A stretch of 64,000 bases of DNA from an uncultured Lachnospiraceae bacterium (GCA_947588845.1 CANQAR010000002.1:62001-126000); one strand, 5' to 3'; positions 24,759-33,570 are shown, numbered from the stretch's first letter. Notes: a model not told the origin generated them from the sequence alone. Numbers and translations: made by a program.

Positions 24759-26423
24759 TTATCTCAGCAGTCCCAGCTTTCTCATAAATTTAATAATCAG
24801 ATATCCCTTCGGCATCTCCGCAAGCTCTTCAATTGTAATTCCCCGGAGGGACACAAGTCCCACACAATATACAATAACGCCGGCCAGAATTCCCACGCAG
24901 GTTGCAAACGCGTTTCCGAACAGCCTGTTTACTCCCGAATATACAATGTACGCCGCGGCCCCCATGATGACGGACGCAATCACCGGCACGACAAATGTCT
25001 TCAGTATTTCCTGCCGGTAGTTCAGGAAACGGCCGATCGCAAGTCCGTTCAGGATACTCACCAGAACGGCAAAAAAGATATTGGCGTAAATGACCGCGTA
25101 TATATTCAGATTCGCCGCTGTCAGCAGAAAATACAGCAGGATAAAGTGAAAAACAAGCGCAACCGCACAGTTGATCAGCGGCTGTCTCAGTTTTCCCAGT
25201 CCCTGGAGAATACCTGTTGTAAGCGTCGAAAGTCCATAAAAGATCGTCATCAGCGCTCCTGCCTGCATGATTCCCGTGGCAAGCGGAAGTCCCGTTTTCG
25301 TGCTCGGGAACAGCAGCTGAATGATTGGCCCTCCGAGCGCCGCCATACCCACCGCGCTCGGAATCGTCAGCAGCATCGTAAAACGTATGGAAGTCTGTAC
25401 CTTTTCCACCGCTTCCCCTCTGCTTCTTCTCTGCATTGCCGCCGTAAGACTCGGAACAATCGACGGAGCGAGACAGGAGGCAAGCGACAGCGGCACATTC
25501 ATCAGAACGCGGAACTTTCCTGTATAAATTCCCCAGATCGTTCCATACTGTCCTTCCGTGTATCCCTGGCCGCGGAGCACCCGGTTAAAAATACCCTGAT
25601 CCGCCACGTTTGTGATGTTATAAAGAACCGTACTCAGAATAATCGGCAGAATCGTGGCCGCCAGAACGTGATAAATCTCACTTCTTGACTCGCGCCGGTC
25701 TGTATGATCCCTGCGCATCTTTGCCGCGATCGCATCCTTTTTTCCGATATAGATCATCATCATGAAGATCATCGCCACGGTAAGGCTTACAACCGTACCA
25801 AACGTCCCGCCGGCCGCTCCCCATGCCGGGCCAAGCAGTTCATTGCCGTTATCCGCCGCCAGGCTCATCCCGTAATTATACATGACGCCTGCACAGACAA
25901 TGGTCACAACCGCATTTATAATCTGCTCTACAACCTGGGAAACCGCTGTCGGAACCATGGTGGAATATCCCTGAAAATATCCGCGGAACGCTCCCACGAT
26001 CGCACAGATCAGAATGGCAGGCGCAAGCACGCGCAGCGCATGTACCGCAAGCTCAAAGGACATCACATATTTTGTAATAAATCCTGCCAGCAAATACGTC
26101 AGAAGCGCCGCGATGCCGCCCGCGACGACAGCAAAACGGACTGCACACAGAAAAACTCTGTGCGCATTCCGGTATTCTCTGCGGTTCACCCGCTCCGACA
26201 CCAGCTTGGAAACCGCAAGCGGCAGGCTGAATGACGATATCATGAGAATAATATTGTAGATTTCATTCGCGGTTGAATAATAACTGTTTCCCGTATCCCC
26301 AAGAATATTCGTCAGCGGGAACCGGTAGAGCATGCCGATGATTTTTGCGATAATCGAAGCGGCCGCAAGTATCGATCCCTGAACCAGATAATTTTTACTG
26401 CTTGTCCTTTTCTTACTCTTCAC
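24759..26423 (-). CDS. MOP-superfamily polysaccharide/lipid flippase (SpoVB/MurJ-like)
   Basis: About 554 residues with some 14 hydrophobic helices. The N-terminal segment NYLVQGSILAAASIIAKIIGMLYRFPL, with a conserved arginine and proline after the first helix, is typical of the SpoVB/YtgP oligosaccharide flippase branch. Such proteins flip lipid-linked cell-wall or polysaccharide precursors; which one cannot be told. The start is the GTG ending at 26423. Reading further upstream continues into a repeat element and is not protein-like. The ribosome site GGGAG, six bases before the GTG, is part of that repeat. It lies just before proB in the same direction. Confidence 0.9.
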   Translation of the reverse strand: MKSKKRTSSKNYLVQGSILAAASIIAKIIGMLYRFPLTNILGDTGNSYYSTANEIYNIILMISSFSLPLAVSKLVSERVNRREYRNAHRVFLCAVRFAVVAGGIAALLTYLLAGFITKYVMSFELAVHALRVLAPAILICAIVGAFRGYFQGYSTMVPTAVSQVVEQIINAVVTIVCAGVMYNYGMSLAADNGNELLGPAWGAAGGTFGTVVSLTVAMIFMMMIYIGKKDAIAAKMRRDHTDRRESRSEIYHVLAATILPIILSTVLYNITNVADQGIFNRVLRGQGYTEGQYGTIWGIYTGKFRVLMNVPLSLASCLAPSIVPSLTAAMQRRSRGEAVEKVQTSIRFTMLLTIPSAVGMAALGGPIIQLLFPSTKTGLPLATGIMQAGALMTIFYGLSTLTTGILQGLGKLRQPLINCAVALVFHFILLYFLLTAANLNIYAVIYANIFFAVLVSILNGLAIGRFLNYRQEILKTFVVPVIASVIMGAAAYIVYSGVNRLFGNAFATCVGILAGVIVYCVGLVSLRGITIEELAEMPKGYLIIKFMRKLGLLR

Positions 26424-26424
26424 A

Positions 26425-26564
26425 ATAAACTCCCATGCCCGCGCTGCGGGTGCCACCGTGAGTGAAAGCCCGATGGCCATTCGCCGGTGCATGCCCCAAA
26501 GGACCAGCTTCGCGTCGCGAGCATGTCCATTGATGGCCTCCGTCCGGGGCTTTCACAGTAACCT
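26425..26564. repeat. 140-bp structured intergenic repeat element (full copy)
   Basis: It fills the gap between the DUF3048 stop and the flippase start. GTGAAAGCCC (26462-26471) pairs with GGGCTTTCAC (26547-26556), and the interior holds smaller palindromes (CGCGTCGCG and GGCCAT/ATGGCC types). The flippase-proximal end contains the palindrome CCCGCGCTGCGGG with TCCCATG beside it. That end recurs at 35009-35042, and the other end (TTCACAGTAACCT) recurs at 21712-21724. No ORF or transposase is present, so it resembles a non-autonomous dispersed element. Confidence 0.65.
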
Positions 26565-26568
26565 TTAA

Positions 26569-27702
26569 TTAATTTCCGCTGTTTGCAAAAGAATCCATGT
26601 CAGGATAAAGGGCAACCTGATCGCTCTTTGTGTCCAGAACAATACATACCCACGTCTTGCCCTGATTAAGAGTAATCTCATTGCCGTCCAGATCATAATA
26701 GTGCGTCACACCGAAATTTTCTTCGGCAAACGCGTCTTCTGTATTAACCGCATCCTTTCTCCATGTAATATCGACCGCTTTCCCGTTTGTGATGTATTTG
26801 CCTTCTCCTCCGGAAATCGTATCAATATTCAGATATCCGTTCTCGTCAAACGGCTCCCAGGAGCAGTACTGAAGAATGATGTTTGTGTACGTAAGGCCGT
26901 TTCCCGTCAGCATGTCAGTCTGGGGACCGCCGTACTGATACCGGGAATATTTGCCGGTGGAACTGTCATAGGTGAAATATGCGCTGTTGTACTCATATCC
27001 CGGAACAACCACGACCGCATCCACGCCGCCGTCAAGCGTCACAGGCGCACCGTCCTGCGCAAACTGATAATGGCCGTTCTGCGCAAGATACTCGTCAGAA
27101 TAAGTTACCGGATAATTTCTGAATTTGATCCCTTCCTGCACAAGCTCATAATTGGTAAATACATTGTGAGGCGCCTCAAAATCATCCGAGCGGTAATACA
27201 TAATATCGCCTTCGCCTTCCCCCGCTTCCTCCAGACCGCTCAGATTCAGCGTTTCAGGGCGGTTCAGAAGATCAAGCGCGTAAACTGCCTGTCCAAAATG
27301 CAGATAATATGTATCAAATTCCCTTGCAAAGTAGACAAAGTAATTGCGGCAGCTGCGCACGGATCCGATGCGGTCCACGTCCTGATAGTCCTCAAGAATT
27401 CCCATCAGACGGGTGATTCCTCCCTCAACCGGGGCCTCATAGACAATCTCGGCGTTCGCGATACCGGACTGTGGAAGCGCACTCTGAATATTATTATACA
27501 TGACCGAGATTGCCCTGGCGCGCCCGATCGTGTCCGGAACCATTTTTCCGGTCAGAAAGCTTCTGACCATCTCTCCCGTAAATTCTCCCGACGGAGCCGC
27601 TTCCTCAGCAGATGCATATATGGAAGCGCCAGATACGCTTCCCACTGCCAGCGCGGCAGCAAGTACCGCGGTTCCCAGTCTTTTCCAAATCCTGTTCTTC
27701 AT
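26569..27702 (-). CDS. DUF3048 (YerB-like) secreted protein
   Basis: A 377-residue exported protein of the DUF3048 family. Residues 1-31 are a signal peptide (cleavage near YASAEE); there is no lipobox cysteine, unlike Bacillus YerB. The family blocks RARAISVMYNNIQSALPQSGI, GGITRLMGI, IGSVRSCRNYFVYFARE and YYLHFGQA are all present, together with the C-terminal GKAVDITWRKD. The function is unknown. It lies downstream of ybeY (14-base gap) with GGAGG before its ATG, and it may be the last gene of the yqfC-yqfD-phoH-ybeY unit. The repeat element at 26425 follows its stop. Confidence 0.92.
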   Translation of the reverse strand: MKNRIWKRLGTAVLAAALAVGSVSGASIYASAEEAAPSGEFTGEMVRSFLTGKMVPDTIGRARAISVMYNNIQSALPQSGIANAEIVYEAPVEGGITRLMGILEDYQDVDRIGSVRSCRNYFVYFAREFDTYYLHFGQAVYALDLLNRPETLNLSGLEEAGEGEGDIMYYRSDDFEAPHNVFTNYELVQEGIKFRNYPVTYSDEYLAQNGHYQFAQDGAPVTLDGGVDAVVVVPGYEYNSAYFTYDSSTGKYSRYQYGGPQTDMLTGNGLTYTNIILQYCSWEPFDENGYLNIDTISGGEGKYITNGKAVDITWRKDAVNTEDAFAEENFGVTHYYDLDGNEITLNQGKTWVCIVLDTKSDQVALYPDMDSFANSGN

Positions 27703-27715
27703 TTATGATTCCTCC

Positions 27716-28213
27716 TTATCTTAAGATAGCCAGCTGCTGCAGAATCTCCTCCTGTTTCTGTTCCATCACGGCAGCCTCCCCCGCTTCCATATGATCGTAG
27801 CCAAAGAGATGCAGCATGCTGTGCGCCACAAGAAACGCGAACTCCCGCCGGACACTGTGTCCGTACTCCTTCGCCTGCGCAAGCACGCGGGCTGCGCAGA
27901 TCACAATATCTCCCAGCAACAGTTCCCCTGTATCCGGGTCAAAACAGTCCTCCCCGTCCTCCTCAAGAAAGGAGAAATCTCCGGGCGTCTCATATTCAAC
28001 CATCGGAAATGACAGGACATCCGTCGCGCGGTCAATGCCGCGATGCGCAAGGTTCAGGCCGTGAATCACATCTTCATCCGTGACCAGAACGCTCACCTGC
28101 GCCTCATACGGACATTCCATGTATTCAAGAGCCTGATTCACAACCAGAGCAGCGGTTTCTTCCATATCAATACCAGTTTCAAGAGAACTCTCATTCGCAA
28201 AATCAACTGTCAT
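27716..28213 (-). CDS. ybeY: Endoribonuclease YbeY
   Basis: A 165-residue metal-dependent endoribonuclease needed for 16S rRNA 3' maturation and ribosome quality control. The zinc ligands are H131, H135 and H141 in HSMLHLFGYDH. Other family features are TDVLSFPM and LLGDIVI. An acidic insertion of about 15 residues (FLEEDGEDCFDPDTGE) between them is common in clostridial members. Its ATG overlaps the phoH stop by one base (TGATG), implying coupled translation. Confidence 0.96.
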   Translation of the reverse strand: MTVDFANESSLETGIDMEETAALVVNQALEYMECPYEAQVSVLVTDEDVIHGLNLAHRGIDRATDVLSFPMVEYETPGDFSFLEEDGEDCFDPDTGELLLGDIVICAARVLAQAKEYGHSVRREFAFLVAHSMLHLFGYDHMEAGEAAVMEQKQEEILQQLAILR

Positions 28214-29226
28214 CAGGCACCTCCGCTCTTTCTGCGCTTTCCGGAAGCGTTCTTCGCACGCGGATTATCCCTGCGCCGCTCATATTCTTCGTACGCATTC
28301 ACGATTTTCTGGACCAGAGGATGACGGACAACGTCCTTGCTCGTCAATGTGCAGAAACGAATATCCTCCACCTTGTTCAGTACACGGATTGCCACGTCAA
28401 GGCCTGACGGCATATCCTTTGGAAGATCCTTCTGCGTCAGATCCCCGGTCACGACAACCTTGGAGCCAAAACCGATTCTGGTCAGAAACATTTTCATCTG
28501 CGCCGGCGAAGTATTCTGCGCCTCGTCCAGAATAATAAACGCATTGTCGAGCGTCCTGCCGCGCATATACGCGAGCGGCGCGACCTCAATCAGCCCTTTC
28601 TCCATATTTTTCATAAAACTGTCCGGCCCCATGATCTGATACAGCGCATCGTAAAGCGGCCGCAGGTACGGATCCACCTTGCTCTGAAGATCCCCCGGCA
28701 GAAACCCGAGTTTCTCGCCGGCTTCAATCGCCGGCCTTGTCAGTATGATCCGGCTCACTTCCTCATTTTTAAATGCAGTAATGGCCATCGCCATCGCAAG
28801 GTACGTCTTGCCGGTACCTGCCGGCCCCGTACCGAACACAATCATGTTTTTGCGGATCGCATCCACATAGTCTTTCTGCCCCAGAGTCTTGGGCTTGATC
28901 GGCTTTCCGCTGATCGTATGGCAGATGCAGTCCTGATCAATCTCCACGATCGCGGATTCTTTCTCCTCCATGGCAAGCGACAGCGTATAGTCGACATTCT
29001 GCTCCGTGATCACATTGCCTCTCTTTGAAAGTTCGCAGAGGCTCTGCAGCACGCGCTTCGCCTGTTCCGCATTCGCCGGCCTCCCGAGTATTTTCACCGC
29101 TCCGTCCCGGCTGAGCACCGTCACCAGCAGCGTACGCTCAACCTTTTTTACAAACTGATCAAACTGCCCGAATACATTCCGTTCATGCTCCGCCGGAATC
29201 TCGATTGAAATCTCAACCATGTTCAT
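28213..29226 (-). CDS. phoH: PhoH family ATPase (PhoH/YbeZ-like)
   Basis: About 337 residues. A P-loop ATPase with Walker A GPAGTGKTYLAM, the Walker B region AFIILDEAQNTS and the motif GDLTQKDLP, typical of PhoH/YbeZ. An N-terminal KH-like region precedes the ATPase. It functions with YbeY in RNA metabolism and ribosome maturation in other bacteria. The start was placed at the ATG ending at 29226 (MNMVEIS...), 12 bases after AGGAGG; the ATG at 29220 is an alternative. A longer in-frame extension to 29325 would lie within yqfD and is unlikely. It overlaps the yqfD end by 14 bases. Confidence 0.94.
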   Translation of the reverse strand: MNMVEISIEIPAEHERNVFGQFDQFVKKVERTLLVTVLSRDGAVKILGRPANAEQAKRVLQSLCELSKRGNVITEQNVDYTLSLAMEEKESAIVEIDQDCICHTISGKPIKPKTLGQKDYVDAIRKNMIVFGTGPAGTGKTYLAMAMAITAFKNEEVSRIILTRPAIEAGEKLGFLPGDLQSKVDPYLRPLYDALYQIMGPDSFMKNMEKGLIEVAPLAYMRGRTLDNAFIILDEAQNTSPAQMKMFLTRIGFGSKVVVTGDLTQKDLPKDMPSGLDVAIRVLNKVEDIRFCTLTSKDVVRHPLVQKIVNAYEEYERRRDNPRAKNASGKRRKSGGA

Positions 29227-30538
29227 CCGTGTGTAATTCCTCCTGTGGTTCCCTGTGTAAAGTAACTCTTCTGACTGCCTCTTTCCCGACGTCAAGTGTG
29301 CCGGATACAGCGCAGAAATTCTCATACCATTCTATTTTAACATCATTTTCAAATAATTGAACCCCTTTTTGCTGTAAATTTATTAAGAATTGTCGAAAAT
29401 TTTCATTGGCCAGAGCTTCCGCCTGCTCTTTTTCCAGGATTTCATCCCTGTATACGTATTCTTTCACCGTCAGCAGTTCCGCATACAGCGGAAGATAAAA
29501 ATTCTCAAATAACTTTGCCTGCCTGATCTCTCTCTCAAAATCAAACTGCCTGTAGGGACTGTCAAGGCTGCCAATGCCAAACGGAATATCACCGATGCGC
29601 AGCAGAATCCCCCTTTTCGTCTCCCCGGTATACACTTTCCGGCGCACGGCAAACGGTATCCGGTCATGATATTCCATCGTACTGCGAATCACGATATCCG
29701 CGTCAGGCGAGACATACTGATACGTTCTGACGGATCCCGAATCGTCATAGACGGGCAGGGCCCCGCTGACCAAGATCTCTCCGGCCTCCACCTGATCTCC
29801 GGCCTCCACCTGCGGCAGACCCTTTCTCACATAAATTGACACGACCGTTCCCGCTTCCGCAGCCGCCAGATCGGCAGGTTCATCTTTCTCCGGCCCTTCC
29901 TGTATTTCGGATTCCACACTCCCGTTTTTTTCTTTTTCCCCGTTTTCTGTCCCACCCGCATTCTCGCTCTCCGTCCCTGCTTCTTCTTCTGGTTCTTCCT
30001 TAGGAATTCCTTCCTTTACCGAGATGACAAGCCTCGTCCCTTCCAGCCGGGCCGCCACCCAGGTAAAATCCGTGAAATAATTCCGGATATCAGCCGCAAG
30101 CGCCCTGCAGTCCACATTTTTCTTCAGCATTCCATGCGTTATTCCGATTCCATTCAGATACTCGAACAGCACATCATCCGTCCGGGATACGTTGCCGTCT
30201 ATCGTGATCAGCCAGATATGAGAGGAAAGCCAGAACATAAACAAAACCGCGGCCGCGATTCCCGCCAGATAAACCTTACGCTTTCTGTTCCTGTATACAA
30301 AAAAAGGAAGACCGTACCGCCTGGTGATCCGGATCCTGACATGGCTCTTCCTCGTGATCTCCCGGAGTTTTCTGAAATCTTCCTTTGACAGATTTGCTTC
30401 ATAGGATTCTCCTGCCGGGCAGAGATCCCACAGCATGATTTTATGAAAGGCACAGAGGTTCAAAAAACGATCGTAGGAATTGCCTGTGATCCGAATCCGA
30501 ACATAGCCCCGCAAAAGTCTCAGTATTTTCAGTTCCAT
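29213..30538 (-). CDS. yqfD: Sporulation protein YqfD
   Basis: A 441-residue membrane protein of the YqfD family, expressed in the mother cell during sporulation and involved in forespore engulfment. The N-terminal region (GYVRIRITGNSYDRFLNLC) precedes one clear transmembrane helix (VYLAGIAAAVLFMFWLSSHIW, about residues 88-108), after which a large extracytoplasmic domain follows with the POTRA-like GNVSRTDDVLFEYLNGIGI. A Glu/Asn/Gly-rich spacer at about residues 178-225 is not conserved. The gene lies between yqfC and phoH, the classic order, and is likely driven by the SigE-like promoter before yqfC. Confidence 0.94.
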   Translation of the reverse strand: MELKILRLLRGYVRIRITGNSYDRFLNLCAFHKIMLWDLCPAGESYEANLSKEDFRKLREITRKSHVRIRITRRYGLPFFVYRNRKRKVYLAGIAAAVLFMFWLSSHIWLITIDGNVSRTDDVLFEYLNGIGITHGMLKKNVDCRALAADIRNYFTDFTWVAARLEGTRLVISVKEGIPKEEPEEEAGTESENAGGTENGEKEKNGSVESEIQEGPEKDEPADLAAAEAGTVVSIYVRKGLPQVEAGDQVEAGEILVSGALPVYDDSGSVRTYQYVSPDADIVIRSTMEYHDRIPFAVRRKVYTGETKRGILLRIGDIPFGIGSLDSPYRQFDFEREIRQAKLFENFYLPLYAELLTVKEYVYRDEILEKEQAEALANENFRQFLINLQQKGVQLFENDVKIEWYENFCAVSGTLDVGKEAVRRVTLHREPQEELHTDEHG

Positions 30539-30567
30539 GTATCCCCCACCCTGCTTCCCGCCGATTT

Positions 30568-30843
30568 TTACTGATATTCCAGTTTCTGAATACAGCCTGT
30601 GATCTCAATCTCATCCTTCGCGTAGGACACAATTTTCAGCCGCCTGCCGAAAATGCAGACGGTTCTTTTCTTTGTCACAAGCCGGATTTCCTCCTCCGTG
30701 TAAGAGGAAATCCCCCTGAAATTCTCAATCCAGACATGTTCCTGCCCATGCATGGAAATCATCACATTTTCTCTGGAAAAATCGTCGGGAAGTTGAAGCG
30801 CTTTTGTCAGGCCGCCTGCCAGCAGAGCATATTTCTCTTTCAT
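30568..30843 (-). CDS. yqfC: Sporulation protein YqfC
   Basis: A 91-residue YabP/YqfC-family sporulation protein, recognised by LPDDFSRENVMISMHGQEHVWIENFRGISSYTEEEIRL and the C-terminal IFGRRLKIVSYAKDEIEITG. In Bacillus it is a SigE-controlled mother-cell gene with a mild sporulation role. GAGG stands six bases before the ATG. It is the first gene of the yqfC-yqfD-phoH-ybeY cluster, and a SigE-type promoter lies just upstream at 30869-30897. Confidence 0.93.
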   Translation of the reverse strand: MKEKYALLAGGLTKALQLPDDFSRENVMISMHGQEHVWIENFRGISSYTEEEIRLVTKKRTVCIFGRRLKIVSYAKDEIEITGCIQKLEYQ

Positions 30844-30868
30844 AAACGCCTCAATCTGTTTATTATCC

Positions 30869-30897
30869 AGTATATGAGGGAAATTTTGGGGTTATGC
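30869..30897 (-). promoter_or_regulatory. SigE-type promoter of the yqfC cluster
   Basis: Minus strand: GCATAAC (30891-30897), then 14 bases, then CATATACT (30869-30876). Geometry and sequence match the spoIIID promoter in this window. The -35 element overlaps the metI stop codon (TAA at 30892-30894), so the sporulation unit starts exactly where the metQNI operon ends. Confidence 0.6.
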
Positions 30898-31554
30898 CCG
30901 CCGCCGGTCCAGTTTTTTCGAGAGCATTGTCCCGATTCCCTGCATGATCTGTACCAGGGCCACCAGCACCACGAGCGTCAGAAGCATGATGTCTGTCTGA
31001 TATCTGTAATATCCGTAACGGATCGCTATATCTCCAAGCCCGCCTCCGCCGACGACTCCCGCCATCGCGGAATATCCGAGGATCGTTCCGAGCGCAATCG
31101 TCACGCCGACAAGCAGAGAAGTCCTCGCCTCGGCAAGCAGCACCTTCCAGATAATCGTTCCGGTGCCGGCCCCCATGCTGACAGCTGCCTCCACAACTCC
31201 CTGATCAACCTCCTTCAGGGAAGATTCCACCATACGGGCGATAAAAGGAGCCGCGGCAATGACAAGCGGAACCACCGTCGCGCTTGAACCGTAAGTCTTT
31301 CCCACAATAAAGCGCGTCACCGGGATCACCAGAATCAGCAGAATCAGAAACGGAATGCTTCTTGCCAGGTTTACAATAAAATCCAGTATCTTGTAGATGA
31401 CGGCGTTCGGGCGGATTCCTTCCCGGTCAGTCACCGTCAGGACAATTCCGAGCGGAAGTCCCAGTATGTAGCCAAACAGAGTCGACAGCAGCGTCATATA
31501 CAATGTGTCCCTTGTTCCCTCCAGAAGCATGAGCATCAATTCCCGGTCAAACAT
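30892..31554 (-). CDS. metI: Methionine ABC transporter permease MetI
   Basis: A 220-residue integral membrane permease with about five helices. It contains the family start GTRDTLYMTLLSTLFGYILG and the EAA-type coupling loop ESSLKEVDQGVVEAAVSMGAG, whose glycine contacts the ATPase. It forms the membrane pore of the D/L-methionine importer with MetN and MetQ. Its start overlaps the metN stop by eight bases, consistent with coupled translation. The stop codon lies within the following sporulation promoter. Confidence 0.96.
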   Translation of the reverse strand: MFDRELMLMLLEGTRDTLYMTLLSTLFGYILGLPLGIVLTVTDREGIRPNAVIYKILDFIVNLARSIPFLILLILVIPVTRFIVGKTYGSSATVVPLVIAAAPFIARMVESSLKEVDQGVVEAAVSMGAGTGTIIWKVLLAEARTSLLVGVTIALGTILGYSAMAGVVGGGGLGDIAIRYGYYRYQTDIMLLTLVVLVALVQIMQGIGTMLSKKLDRRRA

Positions 31555-32554
31555 AATTTTTCAACTCCTCCACTCCAAGATTTTTGTCGCGTATATACTG
31601 AATCATCCTGTCCGCGATCTCCTGTGACTCCGGAAGCTGCAGAATCATCTCACCCTCGGCATTCCCGTTGATTGTCTTTGTGTCGGCATACAGAATATTC
31701 ACCGGCGTTTTGAATTCCAGCGTAATATTTCCGATAATCGGCTCAAACGCGGTATGATTCGAAAAAGTGACGCGGATCGTCCTCTTCCCTCTCATCCGGC
31801 TGATCTGCTCTGTGCCGCTGATGATCAGTCTTCGCGCCGCCTCTGTCTTCGGGGAGCGGAACAGTTCCTCCACTGTACCGGATTCCTCCAGTCTCCCGTG
31901 ATCAAGAACAGCCACATGACGGCAGATCTGCTGCACCACGCTCATCTCATGCGTGATCACCACGATCGTGATCCCGTACTCTTCATTGATCTGTTTCAGC
32001 AGCGCAAGAATCGATTTCGTCGTCTGCGGGTCAAGCGCGCTTGTCGCCTCATCACACAGAAGAATCGCAGGATTGTTTGCAAGAACTCTCGCAATCGCGA
32101 CACGCTGCTTCTGTCCGCCCGAAAGCTGGGCCGGATACGCTTTCGCCTTCTCCTCCAGCCCGACAATCTGCAGAAGCTCCGCCGCGCGCTTTTTCGCGTC
32201 CTGCTTTTTCACGCCTGCAATTTCCATCGGAAAACATATATTGTCTGTCACATTTCTCTGCATCAGCAGATTGAAATGCTGAAAAATCATGCCGATATTC
32301 TGTCTCCTCTGGCGCAGCTCCCTGGCGCTTAATCCGGCCAGATCCGTACCGTCGATCAGTACCCTCCCTGACGTCGGCCTCTCGAGCAGATTCAGACAGC
32401 GCACCAGCGTGCTCTTCCCCGCGCCGGACAGACCGATAATCCCGAAAATATCTCCCCGCTCCACCTCAAAACTGACATCATTGACCGCATCCACCCGGCG
32501 GTCTTTTTCTCCAAAAATTTTACTCACATGCTCAACCTGAATGATCGGGTCCAT
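31547..32554 (-). CDS. metN: Methionine ABC transporter ATP-binding protein MetN
   Basis: About 335 residues. ABC ATPase with Walker A GLSGAGKST, signature LSGGQKQR, Walker B ILLCDEATSALD and the H-switch VITHEM. The last ~90 residues are the NIL (C2) domain, which binds methionine and trans-inhibits transport when cytoplasmic methionine is high. Start: the ATG ending at 32554 has GGGAGG six bases upstream; an in-frame start at 32647 would run back into a hairpin and has no ribosome site. metI follows with an eight-base overlap. Confidence 0.97.
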   Translation of the reverse strand: MDPIIQVEHVSKIFGEKDRRVDAVNDVSFEVERGDIFGIIGLSGAGKSTLVRCLNLLERPTSGRVLIDGTDLAGLSARELRQRRQNIGMIFQHFNLLMQRNVTDNICFPMEIAGVKKQDAKKRAAELLQIVGLEEKAKAYPAQLSGGQKQRVAIARVLANNPAILLCDEATSALDPQTTKSILALLKQINEEYGITIVVITHEMSVVQQICRHVAVLDHGRLEESGTVEELFRSPKTEAARRLIISGTEQISRMRGKRTIRVTFSNHTAFEPIIGNITLEFKTPVNILYADTKTINGNAEGEMILQLPESQEIADRMIQYIRDKNLGVEELKNYV

Positions 32555-32600
32555 GTCATTCCTCCCATGTATGATACAGCCTTCCTTTCCGACTGTGCAG

Positions 32601-32634
32601 ACAGCCGCCGGTATAAAATGATACCGGCGGCTGT
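32601..32634 (-). promoter_or_regulatory. Strong hairpin between metQ and metN
   Basis: A perfect 14-base-pair stem (ACAGCCGCCGGTAT and its complement) with a six-base loop lies in the 137-base gap. No T-run follows on the minus strand. It probably protects the metQ end of the transcript or reduces read-through, allowing more binding protein than ATPase and permease, which is common in binding-protein operons. Confidence 0.6.
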
Positions 32635-32691
32635 ATCGGCAATTCATGACCGCTGTGCGGCCTCATAATTCTTCAGAAACGGCTCCCTGCC

Positions 32692-33570
32692 TTACTCTGT
32701 CTCCGCTTCCGATGCTGCTTCGGCTTCCGTCACAGCTTCGGCTTCTCCTTCGGACTCCTCAAAAGGAATCACCGCTCCGTCATAGGTTTCCTCAATGTAG
32801 GATTTGATTTCATCGGAAGTAAGCGCCTGAACCAGTGCCTGAATTTTCTCGCTGTTCTCATTTCCTTCCTTTACCGCAATCACGTTCACATACGTTTTGG
32901 CAGCCTCAGAATCAGACGACTCATAGGCAATGGAATCGTTCGCCACGGAGAAGCCTGCCTCCAGCGCGTAGTTTCCATTCAGGACGACAAAAGCAACCTC
33001 ATCCTTTACGCGGGATACCTGTGCAGCCTCAAGCTCCTGAATCTCTATCTCCTGCGGATTCTCCTCGATATCCTGCACTGTCGCGGCAAGACCGGCGCCT
33101 TCTTTCAAAGTGATGATGCCGTTCGCCTCGAGCAGAAGAAGCGCTCTCGCCTCATTGGTCGTATCGTTCGGCACCGCAATGACATCCCCAGTCTCCAGCT
33201 CGTCCAGCGAAGACTTTGTGCCCGGATAGATGCCAAACGGCTCGTAATGAATGCCTCCCGCATTTACAAGATGCGTATCATTGTTCGCGTTAAAGTCCTC
33301 CAGATAAGGAATATGCTGGAAATAGTTCGCGTCAAAGTCCCCGCTCTCCACAACAAGATTCGGCTGAACATAATCCTCGAACTCTGTGACTTCGAGCTCC
33401 CAGCCCTGCTCCTCAAGCAGCGGTTTTGCCTGCTCAAGAATCTCCGCATGCGGCGTCGGGGAAGCGGCGACCGTAATCACCTTGTCTTCATCGGCGCTGA
33501 CCGCCAGAGGCGCTGCTACCGCTGAAACCGCGAGCGATAACGTTAAGAATGATACAAATAACTTTTTCAT
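32692..33570 (-). CDS. metQ: MetQ-type methionine-binding protein, lipobox cysteine absent
   Basis: A 292-residue NlpA/MetQ-family substrate-binding protein. Typical segments are ITVAASPTPHAEIL, NYFQHIPYLEDFN, IAVPNDTTNEARALLLLE and VAFVVLNGNYALEAG. The signal peptide (residues 1-26) ends in LAVSADEDK. There is no lipobox cysteine, and the whole protein contains no cysteine at all, so it cannot be lipid-anchored in the usual way. The C-terminus extends by about 22 Glu/Ala/Ser-rich residues beyond the normal end. AGGAGG precedes the start and a consensus promoter lies at 33621-33649. Family assignment is firm; how it stays at the surface is unclear. Confidence 0.94.
   Translation of the reverse strand: MKKLFVSFLTLSLAVSAVAAPLAVSADEDKVITVAASPTPHAEILEQAKPLLEEQGWELEVTEFEDYVQPNLVVESGDFDANYFQHIPYLEDFNANNDTHLVNAGGIHYEPFGIYPGTKSSLDELETGDVIAVPNDTTNEARALLLLEANGIITLKEGAGLAATVQDIEENPQEIEIQELEAAQVSRVKDEVAFVVLNGNYALEAGFSVANDSIAYESSDSEAAKTYVNVIAVKEGNENSEKIQALVQALTSDEIKSYIEETYDGAVIPFEESEGEAEAVTEAEAASEAETE

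Noticed and set aside
26424..26492. N-terminal extension of the flippase (start at 26492)
   Set aside because: The extra residues are a translation of the intergenic repeat (PAARAWEF); the same peptide arises from the copy near 35030. The GTG at 26423 has a ribosome site.
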